From UBA2377 sp964429385 (GTDB lineage Bacteria; Verrucomicrobiota; Verrucomicrobiia; Opitutales; Opitutaceae), in assembly GCA_964429385.1 (NCBI GenBank), contig CAYSBR010000009.1, forward strand, positions 30,327 to 94,326: DNA of 64,000 nt, in the 5' to 3' direction. Each line of letters starts with the position of its first letter. Position 1 is the stretch's first letter. The notes under the pieces were generated by a model that ran no database searches, was not told the origin of the DNA, and saw nothing but the letters and a program-made list of their open reading frames with translations. The position numbers and the translations under genes are program-made. This document shows, piece by piece, positions 38,440 through 47,691 of this stretch.

Positions 38440-39051
38440 TCAACCGGCGGTCCGGTTCTGCTCCTTCAGGACAGTTTCGATGTGATTGAGGATATCCGCG
38501 CGGCCCGCCTTGGTTTTGGACGAGCTCACCAATACATCCGGCGGCGTGGCGCGCCACGCCATCAGGGCGGCGGTGAAGGCCTTGATGTTCCCCTGGCTCT
38601 GGGCCGCCGATTGCTTGTCGGTCTTGGTAAAGATCAGGGCATACGGCACGGTGCATTCCTCCAACCACCGCAGGAACTCCAGATCGATCTCCTGCGGAGG
38701 CAGACGTGAGTCAATGAGCACGAAAACGCGGCGCAGGTTGCGGCGTTTGGCCAGATAGTCCGCCACCGCCACATTGAACTCAGCCCGGCGTTGCTTGCCG
38801 ACCTTCGCGTAACCGTAGCCCGGCAAATCCACAAGACACCACGCCCCGTTCAGAATGAAAAAGTTGATAAGCTTGGTCTTGCCCGGCGTATCCGAAACCA
38901 TGGCCAGATCGCGACGCTCCGTAAGCAGGTTAATCAGTGAGGATTTGCCCACATTGGAGCGGCCGATGAACGCAAATTCGGGCAGCGCCCAAACCGGACA
39001 GGCCCGCAGATCCGGCGCACTCACTTCAAATTCGGCAGATTTTATTTTCAT
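38440..39051 (-). CDS. engB: Ribosome biogenesis GTP-binding protein EngB/YihA
   Basis: The start is ATG at 39051 (MKIKSAEFEVSAPDLR), giving 203 residues. GTPase motifs are G1 GRSNVGKSSLIN (about 30-41), the switch TPGKTKLINFF (about 55-65), G3 DLPGYGYAKV (about 74-83), G4 TKTD (about 145-148) and G5 SSSKTKAG. EngB helps assemble the large ribosomal subunit. The long frame open upstream runs into a palindromic repeat and was rejected. No purine-rich ribosome site precedes the ATG. Confidence 0.97.
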   Translation of the reverse strand: MKIKSAEFEVSAPDLRACPVWALPEFAFIGRSNVGKSSLINLLTERRDLAMVSDTPGKTKLINFFILNGAWCLVDLPGYGYAKVGKQRRAEFNVAVADYLAKRRNLRRVFVLIDSRLPPQEIDLEFLRWLEECTVPYALIFTKTDKQSAAQSQGNIKAFTAALMAWRATPPDVLVSSSKTKAGRADILNHIETVLKEQNRTAG

Positions 39052-39141
39052 ACGGTGAAAACTAACGCACGCACTTTGCACATCGCCAGCCCCGCGGCGA
39101 CACCTATCGAATGGCGCGCAGTAAACTGATCGCATGTGCCC

Positions 39142-39222
39142 AGGTGGGCCATGCGCTCCGCGCACGGCCGGGAGGTCCTTCGTCTTCTCCAAACCGCCGC
39201 GCGCGGAGCGCACGGCCCACCT
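39142..39222. repeat. Long palindromic element between engB and the DEAD-box gene
   Basis: A 22-bp left arm at 39142-39163 (AGGTGGGCCATGCGCTCCGC then GC) pairs with 39201-39222 with a single mismatch. The 37-bp interior is GC-rich and can form a small inner stem (GGAG/CTCC). Both DNA strands can form this hairpin. It is not followed by a T-run on either side, so it is a poor intrinsic terminator. It looks like a dispersed intergenic palindrome (a mobile REP-like unit), which is inference. Confidence 0.75.
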
Positions 39223-39256
39223 CTTGTTACGCAAGATTCAATGGGTTGGCCGCCGA

Positions 39257-40504
39257 TCAAGTCTCGCCGGCCTGCTCGCGCGCCAAGGCTTCGCGGTAGC
39301 GGTCTTTCTTGCTCTTGCGACGCCCTTTGACGCCGCCGCCCGCCGGACGGGACGGAGCCGTCGTCTGCGTGGGCTCAAAGCCCTCGATTTGCTCCCGCAC
39401 GAGATGCAACCGATGGCGTTTCTCGATCAACCGGAAGTGCTCATGCGTTTCCGCAGTGATAAAGTTCACCGCCACACCGCGCGCCCCCGCCCGGCCGGTG
39501 CGGCCGATCCGGTGGGTGTAATCCGCCACCGACCGCGGCAGATCGAAATTCACCACCACCGGCAGGTCCACGATATCGAGCCCGCGCGCGGCGAGGTCGG
39601 TGGCGACCAGAATCTGCACTTGGGATGCCTTGAAATCCGCCAAAGCCTGTAAACGCGCGCCCTGACTGAGTTCACCATGCAGGGCCCTCGCGGTAAGTCC
39701 CGCGCGGCGCAGCTTGTCCGCCACATGCTCGGTCGCATATTTCGTCGCCACAAACACCAGCACCCGCGTCCAGCCGTGCGTTTGGACCAACTGGCGCAAC
39801 AACTGGGTGCGCCGCGGGGGATCGACCTCGATGGCGCGCTGCTCGATATCGGGAGCCGTCTCCGGCGCCACTTCCACGGTGATGCGCACCGGCTCGCGCA
39901 ACAGTTTTTGAGCGAGCGCCTGCACTTCCGGCGGAAACGTCGCGGAAAACAGCAGCGTCTGTCGCGCCGACGGCAACAGGCGGGTGATGCGGGCCAGTTC
40001 ATCGGCAAATCCCAGCGCAAGCAGCCGGTCCGCCTCGTCCAACACCAGTGTGGCCACGTTGGCGAGCGACACCGCATTGTGATCCACAAGATCGAGTAAC
40101 CTTCCCGGCGTGGCCACCAGCACATCCGCCCCACCGCCCAGCGCCATCATCTGCGGGTTGATTGAAACACCCCCATAGACCACCAGCGTCTTCAGCGGCG
40201 CCGGCAAAAACCGGCCGTAACGGCGGAACGATTCCCCCACCTGCACCGCGAGCTCGCGGGTCGGCACGAGCACCAGCGCCCGGGCAAACCGCCCGCCCGG
40301 TCGCCGCCCTGCGGCCAACCGCTGGAGCAAAGGCAGGGCAAACGCCGCCGTCTTGCCCGAGCCGGTCTGCGCCGAGGCCCAGACATCCGCCCCGCGTAAA
40401 ATCGCTGGGATGGCGGTCGACTGGATCGGCGTCGGCTCGGCATAGCCTTTTTCCACCACCGCCCGCAACAGCGGGACGGAAAGATTCAATTCGTTGAAGG
40501 CCAC
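39257..40504 (-). CDS. DEAD-box ATP-dependent RNA helicase
   Basis: The start is probably GTG at 40504 (VAFNELNLSVPLLRAV), giving 415 residues. The helicase motifs are in order: Q motif FNELNLS...PTPIQSTAIP, Walker A SAQTGSGKTAA, VLVPTRELAVQV (Ia), ATPGRLLDLV (Ib), VLDEADRLLALGF (II), LLFSATFPP (III), VLVFVATK (IV), VATDLAARGLD (V) and HRIGRTGRAGARG (VI). The last ~55 residues are a short basic tail (GGGVKGRRKSKKDRYREAL), as in RhlE-like proteins. It should unwind RNA in ribosome assembly or RNA decay; the substrate is unknown. Confidence 0.95.
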   Translation of the reverse strand: MAFNELNLSVPLLRAVVEKGYAEPTPIQSTAIPAILRGADVWASAQTGSGKTAAFALPLLQRLAAGRRPGGRFARALVLVPTRELAVQVGESFRRYGRFLPAPLKTLVVYGGVSINPQMMALGGGADVLVATPGRLLDLVDHNAVSLANVATLVLDEADRLLALGFADELARITRLLPSARQTLLFSATFPPEVQALAQKLLREPVRITVEVAPETAPDIEQRAIEVDPPRRTQLLRQLVQTHGWTRVLVFVATKYATEHVADKLRRAGLTARALHGELSQGARLQALADFKASQVQILVATDLAARGLDIVDLPVVVNFDLPRSVADYTHRIGRTGRAGARGVAVNFITAETHEHFRLIEKRHRLHLVREQIEGFEPTQTTAPSRPAGGGVKGRRKSKKDRYREALAREQAGET

Positions 40505-40538
40505 GGGAGACGGGAGAAAATCAGAGGCACACCCAGTC

Positions 40539-40775
40539 TCACCCCACCCGCACCACAATGGTCTGCCCCGCCACTGTAACCTGATCACCGGCCACAAGCT
40601 GCTTGCGCTTGCGCGTCTCGGTCACGCCATTCAGCAGGACCCCGCCCTCGGCCACCAGTTGTTTGGCCGCGCCGCCACTGTCCGCCAGGCCTCCAAACTT
40701 GATGAACTGGCACAGCTCGATCGGCACTTCGCGAACGCGCACATCCTGCGGTGCAGAGGTTTTGTTTTGAGCCAT
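40539..40775 (-). CDS. Small S4-domain RNA-binding protein (YbcJ-like)
   Basis: The protein has 78 residues from ATG at 40775. The S4 RNA-binding fold is clear in IELCQFIKFGGLADSGGAAKQLVAEGGVLLNGVTETRKRKQLVAGDQVTVAG, and it covers almost the whole chain, as in the small YbcJ family. It may bind structured RNA. It lies 35 bp upstream of the DEAD-box gene on the same strand, so a shared transcript is likely; the divergent RluA-type gene is 101 bp away. Confidence 0.9.
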   Translation of the reverse strand: MAQNKTSAPQDVRVREVPIELCQFIKFGGLADSGGAAKQLVAEGGVLLNGVTETRKRKQLVAGDQVTVAGQTIVVRVG

Positions 40776-40875
40776 GCGCCATGCTCACCGCCTTTTCCGC
40801 CCTGAGTCGAACTCTCAATTCAGCCGACGTGCCGGGCGACCTTGCCTCCATTTTCGCAGGCATCACACTGCCGGG

Positions 40876-41526
40876 ATGAACCACCCGCCCGATGTGCTGT
40901 TTGACGACGAGCACCTGCTTGCGCTCAACAAGCCGTCGGGGCTGCTGACCGAGGGTGGCGGCGATCGAGAGGATGACTTGGAGCAGATCGCATACCGGTT
41001 GACCGGCAAGCCCTGCCATGCCTGCCACCGCCTGGACCGTCTCACGAGCGGGGTCGTGCTTCTCCGCAAAAACAACCGTCACAACGCCACGCTCGCCGCC
41101 CTCTTCGAACAGCATCGGGTGCGCAAACTCTACTGGGCCTTGGTCGAAGGGCCCTGGCCCGCCGCGCTCAATCGGATAGCAACCCAGATCGCCCCCGCCA
41201 GCCCCGGCCGCTGGGCCAATGTCGGCACCGGAGGGAAGCCCGCTCTTTCCACCTTTCAAGTGCTCGGCACGGCGCCGACTCCGGCTATCACCTGGCTCGG
41301 CGTGCTGCTGAAAACCGGCCGCACCCACCAGATCCGCCTGCACTGCCAGCACGCCGGCCATCCCATCTTGGGGGACCCTTTTTATGGTTCAGGGCGAGCG
41401 TCAGAATTTTTCGGCCTGCACGCCCGCGAACTGCGTTGCCGGCATCCGGGCACCGGCCAAGACCTGCACCTTATCGCACCGCCGCCCGCATCCTGGGCGA
41501 CAACCCTGGCCGCCTGCCAAGGTTGA
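40876..41526 (+). CDS. RluA-family pseudouridine synthase
   Basis: The start is ATG at 40876 (MNHPPDVLFDDEHLLALNKPSG), giving 216 residues. The catalytic motif is CHRLDRLTSGVVLLRK (about 47-62), where the Asp attacks uridine. YWALVEGPWP (about 83-92), LLKTGRTHQIRLHCQHAGHPILGDPFYG (about 142-169) and LHLIAPPPASW are standard family stretches. There is no S4 domain, so it belongs to the short group such as RluA/TruC-like enzymes. The RNA target cannot be decided. A strong bidirectional terminator follows. Confidence 0.93.
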   Translation: MNHPPDVLFDDEHLLALNKPSGLLTEGGGDREDDLEQIAYRLTGKPCHACHRLDRLTSGVVLLRKNNRHNATLAALFEQHRVRKLYWALVEGPWPAALNRIATQIAPASPGRWANVGTGGKPALSTFQVLGTAPTPAITWLGVLLKTGRTHQIRLHCQHAGHPILGDPFYGSGRASEFFGLHARELRCRHPGTGQDLHLIAPPPASWATTLAACQG

Positions 41527-41591
41527 GCACGGCAACCGTTGCAGCCGCATCATCGGGCCATCCCACGGGATCGATTGTACGCGCCAAAGAA

Positions 41592-41619
41592 AAAGGCGGG
41601 GCCCGGAGGCCCCGCCTTT
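41592..41619. terminator. Bidirectional intrinsic terminator
   Basis: A perfect 12-bp stem (AAAGGCGGGGCC and its complement) with the 4-base loop CGGA lies between the convergent rluA-type gene and the TonB receptor. On the minus strand it is followed by TTCTTTGG, and on the plus strand the T-run is TTTGTTT. It should end both transcripts. Confidence 0.85.
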
Positions 41620-41647
41620 GTTTCCACCCTTTGGATAAACTACCTGA

Positions 41648-44600
41648 TCAGAATTCCAGCGTATTCGAGAAGAGCCAGTTGCGGGCCGGCGACAGCACGA
41701 ACGAACCTTCGGAATACTTCTCGTCCGTCACGTTGTAGATACCGAGTGACGTCCGGAACTTGAACCCGCCGAAGCTCCACGGGTAGCTGGCCGTTGCGTC
41801 GAAGACGATATAATCGCCGGCCTGGTAACCGCCGTTGAGCGGATTCCAGTCCACCGAGCGGCTGACCACCGTCTCGGAGGAATAGCGCATGCCACCACCG
41901 AGGGAGAGGCCGCGCACCGGTCCGTCAACGAACGTATATTTGCCGAAGACGTTGAGGCGATATTCCGGCACGTTCTCGATGCGGGCGCCGTAGTAGATGT
42001 CCGAGGCAACCTTGGCCGCCGGGCTCAGGGCATTGTAGGCGGTGGAACCGGGCGCAGGACGGGTCTTGTCATAGAGCGTCTTGGCCGTCCACAGCCACGA
42101 ACCGTTGATCACCGCCTGGAAGTTGGGGCGCGGGGTCCAGATGACCTCGGCCTCGGTGCCTTCGATACGGTTCTTCAAGTCGGTCGTGCGCCAGCGGAAC
42201 ACACGGGAGTTATACCCGAGCGTGCCGGGAGCGAAGAGCGTGGTGTTGTAGTTGAGCGGCTCCTCAAGGTTCGACTGCGCGGCGGTGTCGTCCAGCATCT
42301 GATTGGTACGCTCGCCGCGGAAGAACGAGAGCGTGCCCACGATCTTGCCGTCATCGGTGCTCATCTTGGCCCCGATTTCCCAGTTCATGCCATTCTCGTC
42401 CTTGAGGTCATTGTAGGCCCCGCGGGCGGTTTGAATGTCAACGAACTGCGCAACCGAGGTGACAGTCTGGCCAAGGTATTGGAACGACCCGCCGTTCTGG
42501 TCGAGGGCGCTCTGCACAATCGGACCTTCGTTGCCGGTGAAGACACCGCCGACGTTGCCGATGTTGAACTGGAAGGTCTTGGAGACCGAGGCGTAAACAC
42601 TGATGTCCTTGGTGACCGCAAAGGAAGCGCCGCCCATCCAGGCATCGCCCTCACGTTTGTAAACACGCAGCGCCTTGATGTAATTGGCACCGTAACCCCA
42701 CTCGCTCGGGGGATACGCCGCCGGATCCTTCCACGCATCAACTGGGACGATATACCAGGGATAGTTTGCGATCAGATACTGGCCCTTTTCCTCAAAGGTC
42801 TGGCGGCGGAAGCCGGCGATGACATTGAGGCGATCATCCAACATCGAGGCCTGGTAGTTCATGTAAGCCGCCGTATTGATGGGCTTGTAACCGTCGAGCC
42901 AGGCGCGACCGAGCGGGAACAACTTATCGATGGTCGGATAAACTTCATAGCCCGGGTCGAAGTTGCTGTAAACCGCCTTCACGAGCTTGATGTTGCCGTT
43001 GCGATCACGCACCACCGCATCGGTGGTCGGAACGCCGGTGTCGTGACCGCGGCCTTCGCCGACGAGGTTGTCCGCCACCTGCGTGCCGCCAGTGGTACCG
43101 TAGCCGGGATTGGCGATCGGATTCGTCGCACCCGGGACATGCCCATAGAAGGGATTGAAGCGGATGTCGTGCGAGTAGAAGTTCTGCAGCCACTTGGCGT
43201 AGCTGTAGCCGGTGAGAATCTTGTGTTTGATGCCGCCGGTCTCGAACTTGAAGATCAAGTCGAGCTGGTGGGCATCGGTGTCACGATAATACCCGGCGGT
43301 CGCGCTTGCGCCGACATTCCAGTGCATGCCATCGGCATAGGGCGTGGTGACGCCCTCGACGCTATCATAGCGGCTGTTGTCCTTCTGGAAAGAATAGCGG
43401 CCTTCCAGCCATTCAAACGGGGCAAAGTCCACCGTGGTGGTGAAGACCTTGACATCGTTGTCTGTGCGGGCGCCGCGACTAGTGTAGTTGAACGCCTTGT
43501 CGTGAATGAAGTTGCCACTGCGGTCGGTGTAGTAGGCACCGCGCTGCACACTGGTGTAGGCCGGCAGGGTATAATCCCCGGAGGCGATGCGCTTGGCGTT
43601 GATATAATTCGCATAGGTCAGGCTTGGCGTATTGGGCGAATTGGCCACGGGCGCGCTGCCCACGGCGGCCGCGCGCCAGCCTTCGAAGTCGGACCAGATC
43701 CAGTCGTAATCGTTCTGGTTGAAGCTTTCCTGGAGGTATTCGAGCTCGAAGTTGACCTTCAGCTTGCCGCTGTCGAAGGGGATCACCGTGAGGCTCGGGG
43801 TCAGGTTGATGTTACGACGGAACTCAAAGCGCCGCTCGCCCTGCGTATCTTCCCAGGCGCCCACCATGCGGAAGGCGGTCTTCTTGTTCAGGGGCAGGTT
43901 AAAATCGGCAACGACCTTGTGGCCGCTATTGTCGTTGATCGAATACCGGATCGTGTTGGTCGTGTCACCGAACACCGGTTGCTTCGTGACGTAGTTGACC
44001 ACGCCGCCGGGATAACCCTGGCCGAAGAAGACGGCCGCAGGTCCCTTCACCACCTCAACTCGCTCCACGTTGTCGAGATTGGGCGAGATGTAGCGAAGGA
44101 CGCCGTTGCGCATGATGGTGTTCACCGGGAAACCGCGCATGGTGAAGGCGCCCTGCGGGGTCGCCTCATTGCCGGGGCGGCGCATGGCGTAGCGCGTGTC
44201 GCCCGAAGCCGCCGCGGTGTAGCGCAGCAGATCCATCAGCGAACGGGTGTTGGTGTCATCAAGGAATTCACGCGAGACAACCGCGATGTTCATCGGCACC
44301 TTCTGAATCTCCATACCGATACGGGTGGCCGTCGCGGCATTGGTCTTCAGATAACCGTAGTCCTTGTCGGTCGAGACGACGAAAGCCGACATCATGACCA
44401 CGTCGGGATCCGACGAGGCGGCCGGCTGGGAGGTCGTCGTGGCAACGGCCGGCGCACCGGGAGCCGCGGAGGCTGGGGCCGGCACCGGATCGGGACGCCC
44501 TTGGATACGGGCCTCCAATTCGGCGAGCCGGCGCTGCAACGCCGCATTCTGCTCTTTGAGCGCCTCGTTTTCCTGCTGCAATCGGTTCGCGTCGCTGGCC

Positions 44601-44695
44601 ACCGCCGGGGAGACGGCCATGGCAAACAGCATCGCCAGACAAAGCGTCAGACAGCGCCTGACGCCGCTTACTGGATGTAGTTTTTTCACGTTCAT
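41648..44695 (-). CDS. TonB-dependent outer-membrane receptor with an N-terminal leucine-zipper region
   Basis: The start is ATG at 44695 (MNVKKLHPVSG), giving 1015 residues with a signal peptide ending near AVASDA. Mature residues ~36-65 form a clear leucine-zipper coiled coil (NRLQQENEALKEQNAALQRR). A Pro/Ala linker leads into the plug with MMSAFVVSTDKDYGYLKTNAATATRIG, a motif typical of Opitutaceae receptors. The plug contains RGFPVNTIMRNG and RVEVVKGPAAVFFGQGYPGGVVNYVTKQP. The beta-barrel follows and ends in the aromatic NTLEF. It imports a ligand with TonB energy; the ligand is unknown, but the divergent LacI-type regulator suggests a carbohydrate. A terminator follows the gene. Confidence 0.93.
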   Translation of the reverse strand: MNVKKLHPVSGVRRCLTLCLAMLFAMAVSPAVASDANRLQQENEALKEQNAALQRRLAELEARIQGRPDPVPAPASAAPGAPAVATTTSQPAASSDPDVVMMSAFVVSTDKDYGYLKTNAATATRIGMEIQKVPMNIAVVSREFLDDTNTRSLMDLLRYTAAASGDTRYAMRRPGNEATPQGAFTMRGFPVNTIMRNGVLRYISPNLDNVERVEVVKGPAAVFFGQGYPGGVVNYVTKQPVFGDTTNTIRYSINDNSGHKVVADFNLPLNKKTAFRMVGAWEDTQGERRFEFRRNINLTPSLTVIPFDSGKLKVNFELEYLQESFNQNDYDWIWSDFEGWRAAAVGSAPVANSPNTPSLTYANYINAKRIASGDYTLPAYTSVQRGAYYTDRSGNFIHDKAFNYTSRGARTDNDVKVFTTTVDFAPFEWLEGRYSFQKDNSRYDSVEGVTTPYADGMHWNVGASATAGYYRDTDAHQLDLIFKFETGGIKHKILTGYSYAKWLQNFYSHDIRFNPFYGHVPGATNPIANPGYGTTGGTQVADNLVGEGRGHDTGVPTTDAVVRDRNGNIKLVKAVYSNFDPGYEVYPTIDKLFPLGRAWLDGYKPINTAAYMNYQASMLDDRLNVIAGFRRQTFEEKGQYLIANYPWYIVPVDAWKDPAAYPPSEWGYGANYIKALRVYKREGDAWMGGASFAVTKDISVYASVSKTFQFNIGNVGGVFTGNEGPIVQSALDQNGGSFQYLGQTVTSVAQFVDIQTARGAYNDLKDENGMNWEIGAKMSTDDGKIVGTLSFFRGERTNQMLDDTAAQSNLEEPLNYNTTLFAPGTLGYNSRVFRWRTTDLKNRIEGTEAEVIWTPRPNFQAVINGSWLWTAKTLYDKTRPAPGSTAYNALSPAAKVASDIYYGARIENVPEYRLNVFGKYTFVDGPVRGLSLGGGMRYSSETVVSRSVDWNPLNGGYQAGDYIVFDATASYPWSFGGFKFRTSLGIYNVTDEKYSEGSFVLSPARNWLFSNTLEF

Positions 44696-44884
44696 GGTTT
44701 TTGGGTTACTTGACTTCGGCTTGCTGGAAGCACTGACAAAAAAGGGGACGGAGCGGCGCTTAACAGCGCACACCAAGGCAAGCGTAAATCGGACAAGGGG
44801 GTGTGGGGCACTGAGGGGGTTTAGGGGTAGTCAGCCGGGAACCGAAACAGTGCCACGGCCTGATGACCTACTTTCAAATGACAC

Positions 44885-45943
44885 TTGCCTGCCATTGTCG
44901 CGTCGCATGTTTTGCAAGCGTTGCAAGCATCCTCCAAGCCTACCCTCCGCACCGTCGCCGAAGAATGTGGTGTCTCCACCGCCACCGTTTCCCGCGCGCT
45001 CTCCGGCCACCCCAACGTGCGCCCAGGGGTGCGTGAGCATATACTGGAAGTAGCTGCCCGCCATGGGTATGCACGCAACCAACTCGTCAGCACCCTGATG
45101 GCCCACGTGCGCAAAGACCGCACCCACCCCTTCATCGGCAACCTCGTCATCGTGCACATTCCCTCGGCCAAGCAGCCCGACATTTTGCCGATGCAACAAC
45201 GCATCATCCACGGTGCCACCCAGCGGGCGGATGAACTGGGCTTCCACATTGAATCCTTTCGCTTGCGCGAGGCCGGTGGCCCTGAAGCCCTCAGCCGCGT
45301 GCTTCGCGCCCGCGGAGTGCTCGGGGCGATCTTCCTCCATCCCAATTCCAATGAAGCCACCAAGGGCTTCCAATGGGAGCACTTCGCCTCGGTCCACATT
45401 GACTACAACTCCGCCGAACTGCTCCACCACACCGTCTCGCTGGATCATCACTTCACCCTCACCAGCGCTCTGCGCCGCCTCCGCGAATTGGGCTACCGGC
45501 GGGCCGGACTTTTTATCGCTCACCACAAGGACGAACGCCTGATTCACAAATGGTCGGCCGCCTTCCGCTCCTATCAGGAAAATCAAGGCGGCATCGGCCG
45601 TGTCCCCATCCTCATGCAGGAGGCCATCACCCGGGAAACCCTGCTGGCCTGGCATCGCGAACATCAGCCCGACCTCCTCATCGGCCACGTGGATCAGGCG
45701 ATCTCCTGGTTCAAGGCGGAAGGCATCGCCATCCCCAAGCAACTCGGCTACTTCAACCTGAACTGGGACGAACGCACCCAGCCCTGCGCCGGGCTCGACC
45801 TGCGCCCCGAGTTGCACGGCATCGTCGCCGTCGAAACACTCGCCGCGCAGATCCACCGCAACGAACGCGGCATCCCCGCCGATCCCCGCACCGTCATGAT
45901 CAGCGGCCGCTGGGTGGACGGTCCGACCCTGCGCACAGGCTGA
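44885..45943 (+). CDS. LacI-family transcriptional regulator
   Basis: The 352-residue protein has the N-terminal LacI helix-turn-helix (TLRTVAEECGVSTATVSRALSGHPNVRPGVREHI, about 20-53) and a periplasmic-binding-like effector domain. The start is uncertain because no ATG precedes the DNA-binding domain: TTG at 44885 is used here, and TTG at 44912 and 44921 are in frame. It is transcribed away from the TonB receptor with 189 bp between the starts, so it probably controls that receptor. A pair of TTGCAA sites overlaps the possible start region. Confidence 0.92.
   Translation: MPAIVASHVLQALQASSKPTLRTVAEECGVSTATVSRALSGHPNVRPGVREHILEVAARHGYARNQLVSTLMAHVRKDRTHPFIGNLVIVHIPSAKQPDILPMQQRIIHGATQRADELGFHIESFRLREAGGPEALSRVLRARGVLGAIFLHPNSNEATKGFQWEHFASVHIDYNSAELLHHTVSLDHHFTLTSALRRLRELGYRRAGLFIAHHKDERLIHKWSAAFRSYQENQGGIGRVPILMQEAITRETLLAWHREHQPDLLIGHVDQAISWFKAEGIAIPKQLGYFNLNWDERTQPCAGLDLRPELHGIVAVETLAAQIHRNERGIPADPRTVMISGRWVDGPTLRTG
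44912..44926. promoter_or_regulatory. Candidate LacI-type operator
   Basis: TTGCAAGCGTTGCAA consists of two TTGCAA half-sites (each its own reverse complement) spaced 9 bp apart. The shape resembles the TTGCAA...TTGCAA operators of LacI-family proteins. It lies at the proposed start of the regulator itself, so it could autoregulate; it would then be untranslated only if the start is at 44921 or later. Confidence 0.4.
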
Positions 45944-46177
45944 GAGCGATACCATTGGCTGGTGGCCCGGCACATCCTCATGCTGGAGGGGGTTACCCCC
46001 GGAACGGCTGCACGCCTTCATCAACCGCCCCCGCCGGCTCGGCCACAAAGACAGCCCCACTTGGGCGGGGCACAGGCGCAGGGCATTCCCCTCACTCCAC
46101 CCCACGTGACCCAACACTCCCTGCGTAGCAACAAGCCGTAGTTTGTCGGTTCGTGACGCTGACCGTTCTACATCACT

Positions 46178-46753
46178 TCACACTTCATGCCAAGTCACGC
46201 GCTCGCCGAGCGGCACGCGCGCTGACTGCGGCAATGCCGTGCCGGTCACCGGCCAGCCCAGGTAGAGCAACCCCAGCGCACGATGCGTCTCATCAAACCC
46301 CAGCCAGCGGGCAAACTCCGGGGAGCTCGCCACCGGCGGCGAACTCCAGAACGACCCCAACCCGCGCTCGTGGGCCGACAACATGAGATTCTGTGCCGCG
46401 CAGGAGACGGCCGCGATTTCCTCCCATTCGGGAATCTTGCCGCCCGGCGCCACCTTCGCCACCAGTGCGATCACCACCGGAGCCCGCCGCGGAGCCACCC
46501 CGAGCTTCGTCCGTTTATCTGCATCCTGTTTGGCCGCCGGCGTGAGGGCGTCATAGAGCGACTGCAACCCCTCGGCCAAGCGCTCGCGCGCCGCCGGCGT
46601 GAAAAACACCTGGAATCGCCACGGCTGCGTCAATCCATGCGTCGGAGCCCAGTGGGCATCCGTCAGGATTTCGGTCAGCATCTCCCGGGGCACGGCCCGT
46701 GCCATATCCATGGCCGCCGGTTTCAATGAACGACGCGTGCGATAAATCGACAT
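46178..46753 (-). CDS. Nitroreductase-family flavoprotein
   Basis: The start is ATG at 46753 (MSIYRTRRSLKPAAMDMAR), giving 191 residues. The FMN-binding family pattern is visible in RTRRSLKP, ILTDAHWAPTHGLTQPWRFQVF (about 31-52), EEIAAVSCAAQNLMLSAHERGLGSFWSS (about 111-138) and LGFDETHRALGLLYLGWP. It is closest to small YdjA-like nitroreductases that use NADH or NADPH. The substrate is not known. About 120 bp separates it from the dioxygenase-like gene, which is on the same strand upstream. Confidence 0.9.
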   Translation of the reverse strand: MSIYRTRRSLKPAAMDMARAVPREMLTEILTDAHWAPTHGLTQPWRFQVFFTPAARERLAEGLQSLYDALTPAAKQDADKRTKLGVAPRRAPVVIALVAKVAPGGKIPEWEEIAAVSCAAQNLMLSAHERGLGSFWSSPPVASSPEFARWLGFDETHRALGLLYLGWPVTGTALPQSARVPLGERVTWHEV

Positions 46754-46872
46754 GGGGCCAATCTTCACGAGCGTCCTCCGCACGCAAGTCTCACGCAAAA
46801 CTCCATGCGTGAGCCGCTCGCTTCATTTCACTTCACACCCTTGATACATCTTATTGGTTAAACACCCGCGCC

Positions 46873-47691
46873 TCACCGCCACTCAGGCGGATCGAAGACA
46901 AAACCGTGGAAAAACTGGCGCTGTGCGGGCGTGAGTTTCCGGTTGTAGAACTCCTTGCTGTAACCCCAGTGCGCTGTGCTGGCCAGCATCCACGGATGTT
47001 CATAAGCGTAGTAGAGCATCTTGCGGCCGGGAGCCTCCGGCTCGTAGGGCGCGGCGGTATGCCAGATGGCGTTATGAAAAAGGATGGCACTGCCGGCGGA
47101 TGCGCAGACTTGCAGGGCCCCGGGAAAAAGTTCGCGCTTTTTGCGTTCTTCAGGCGCGGGTTCGGCCCGGGAAAGCTGACTGCCGGGCACAAGCGTCAGG
47201 TTGCCGCGCCAAGGCTGGGTCATGTCGGTCAGGTAATAGCCGACCTTGAGTTGCAGCAGCGGGATCTGCGGACCGAGGTTGCGATAGCCGCTGTCGCTGC
47301 CGTCAATGTGCCAACCGTCTGTGCGCTTGAGGAAGTCCGGCGTGTCTTCGACGATGGCGTCAGACGCATGGTAATGCGGCTGCGGATTGCAGAACGCGTG
47401 GACATAGGGCAACAGCGCCGGCCAGGTGAGCAGTTCCAGAAAAAGCGGATCGTCCTCAAGAATGTTGAGGATGCGCGTGCTTCGCGCGCCATTCACGTGG
47501 GTGAGATCCGCCGGCTCCTGCGGCGGCCAAACGGCCTTGTAACCGGCAGGGTAACCCTCGCGCCTTCGGGCAACGGCCTGATCAAGGGCGGCGAGCAGGC
47601 GGGTGACGTAGTCAGCGGTGAGGAAATTTTCGAGCACGAGGTAACCCTGGGTCTCGAAGAAAAAACGTTCAGCGGCGGTGGGGACAGGCAT
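46873..47691 (-). CDS. Phytanoyl-CoA dioxygenase-family protein
   Basis: The start is ATG at 47691 (MPVPTAAERFFFETQGYLVLENFLT), giving 272 residues. The Fe(II)/2-oxoglutarate double-stranded beta-helix is indicated by WHIDGSDSG (HxD iron ligands, about 122-130), LTLVPGSQLSR (about 165-175), the distal His in AIWHTAAPYEPEAPGRKMLYYAY (about 211-233) and the Arg of the 2-oxoglutarate site in the same stretch. Bacterial members hydroxylate diverse small molecules. The substrate cannot be inferred from neighbours. Confidence 0.9.
   Translation of the reverse strand: MPVPTAAERFFFETQGYLVLENFLTADYVTRLLAALDQAVARRREGYPAGYKAVWPPQEPADLTHVNGARSTRILNILEDDPLFLELLTWPALLPYVHAFCNPQPHYHASDAIVEDTPDFLKRTDGWHIDGSDSGYRNLGPQIPLLQLKVGYYLTDMTQPWRGNLTLVPGSQLSRAEPAPEERKKRELFPGALQVCASAGSAILFHNAIWHTAAPYEPEAPGRKMLYYAYEHPWMLASTAHWGYSKEFYNRKLTPAQRQFFHGFVFDPPEWR

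Noticed and set aside
42431..44680. Long plus-strand frame opposite the first TonB receptor
   Set aside because: Shadow of a strong receptor gene.
45944..46177. Possible continuation of the LacI-type gene or a small gene after it
   Set aside because: The stop at 45941-45943 is clear, and the following frames have no motif or start with support.
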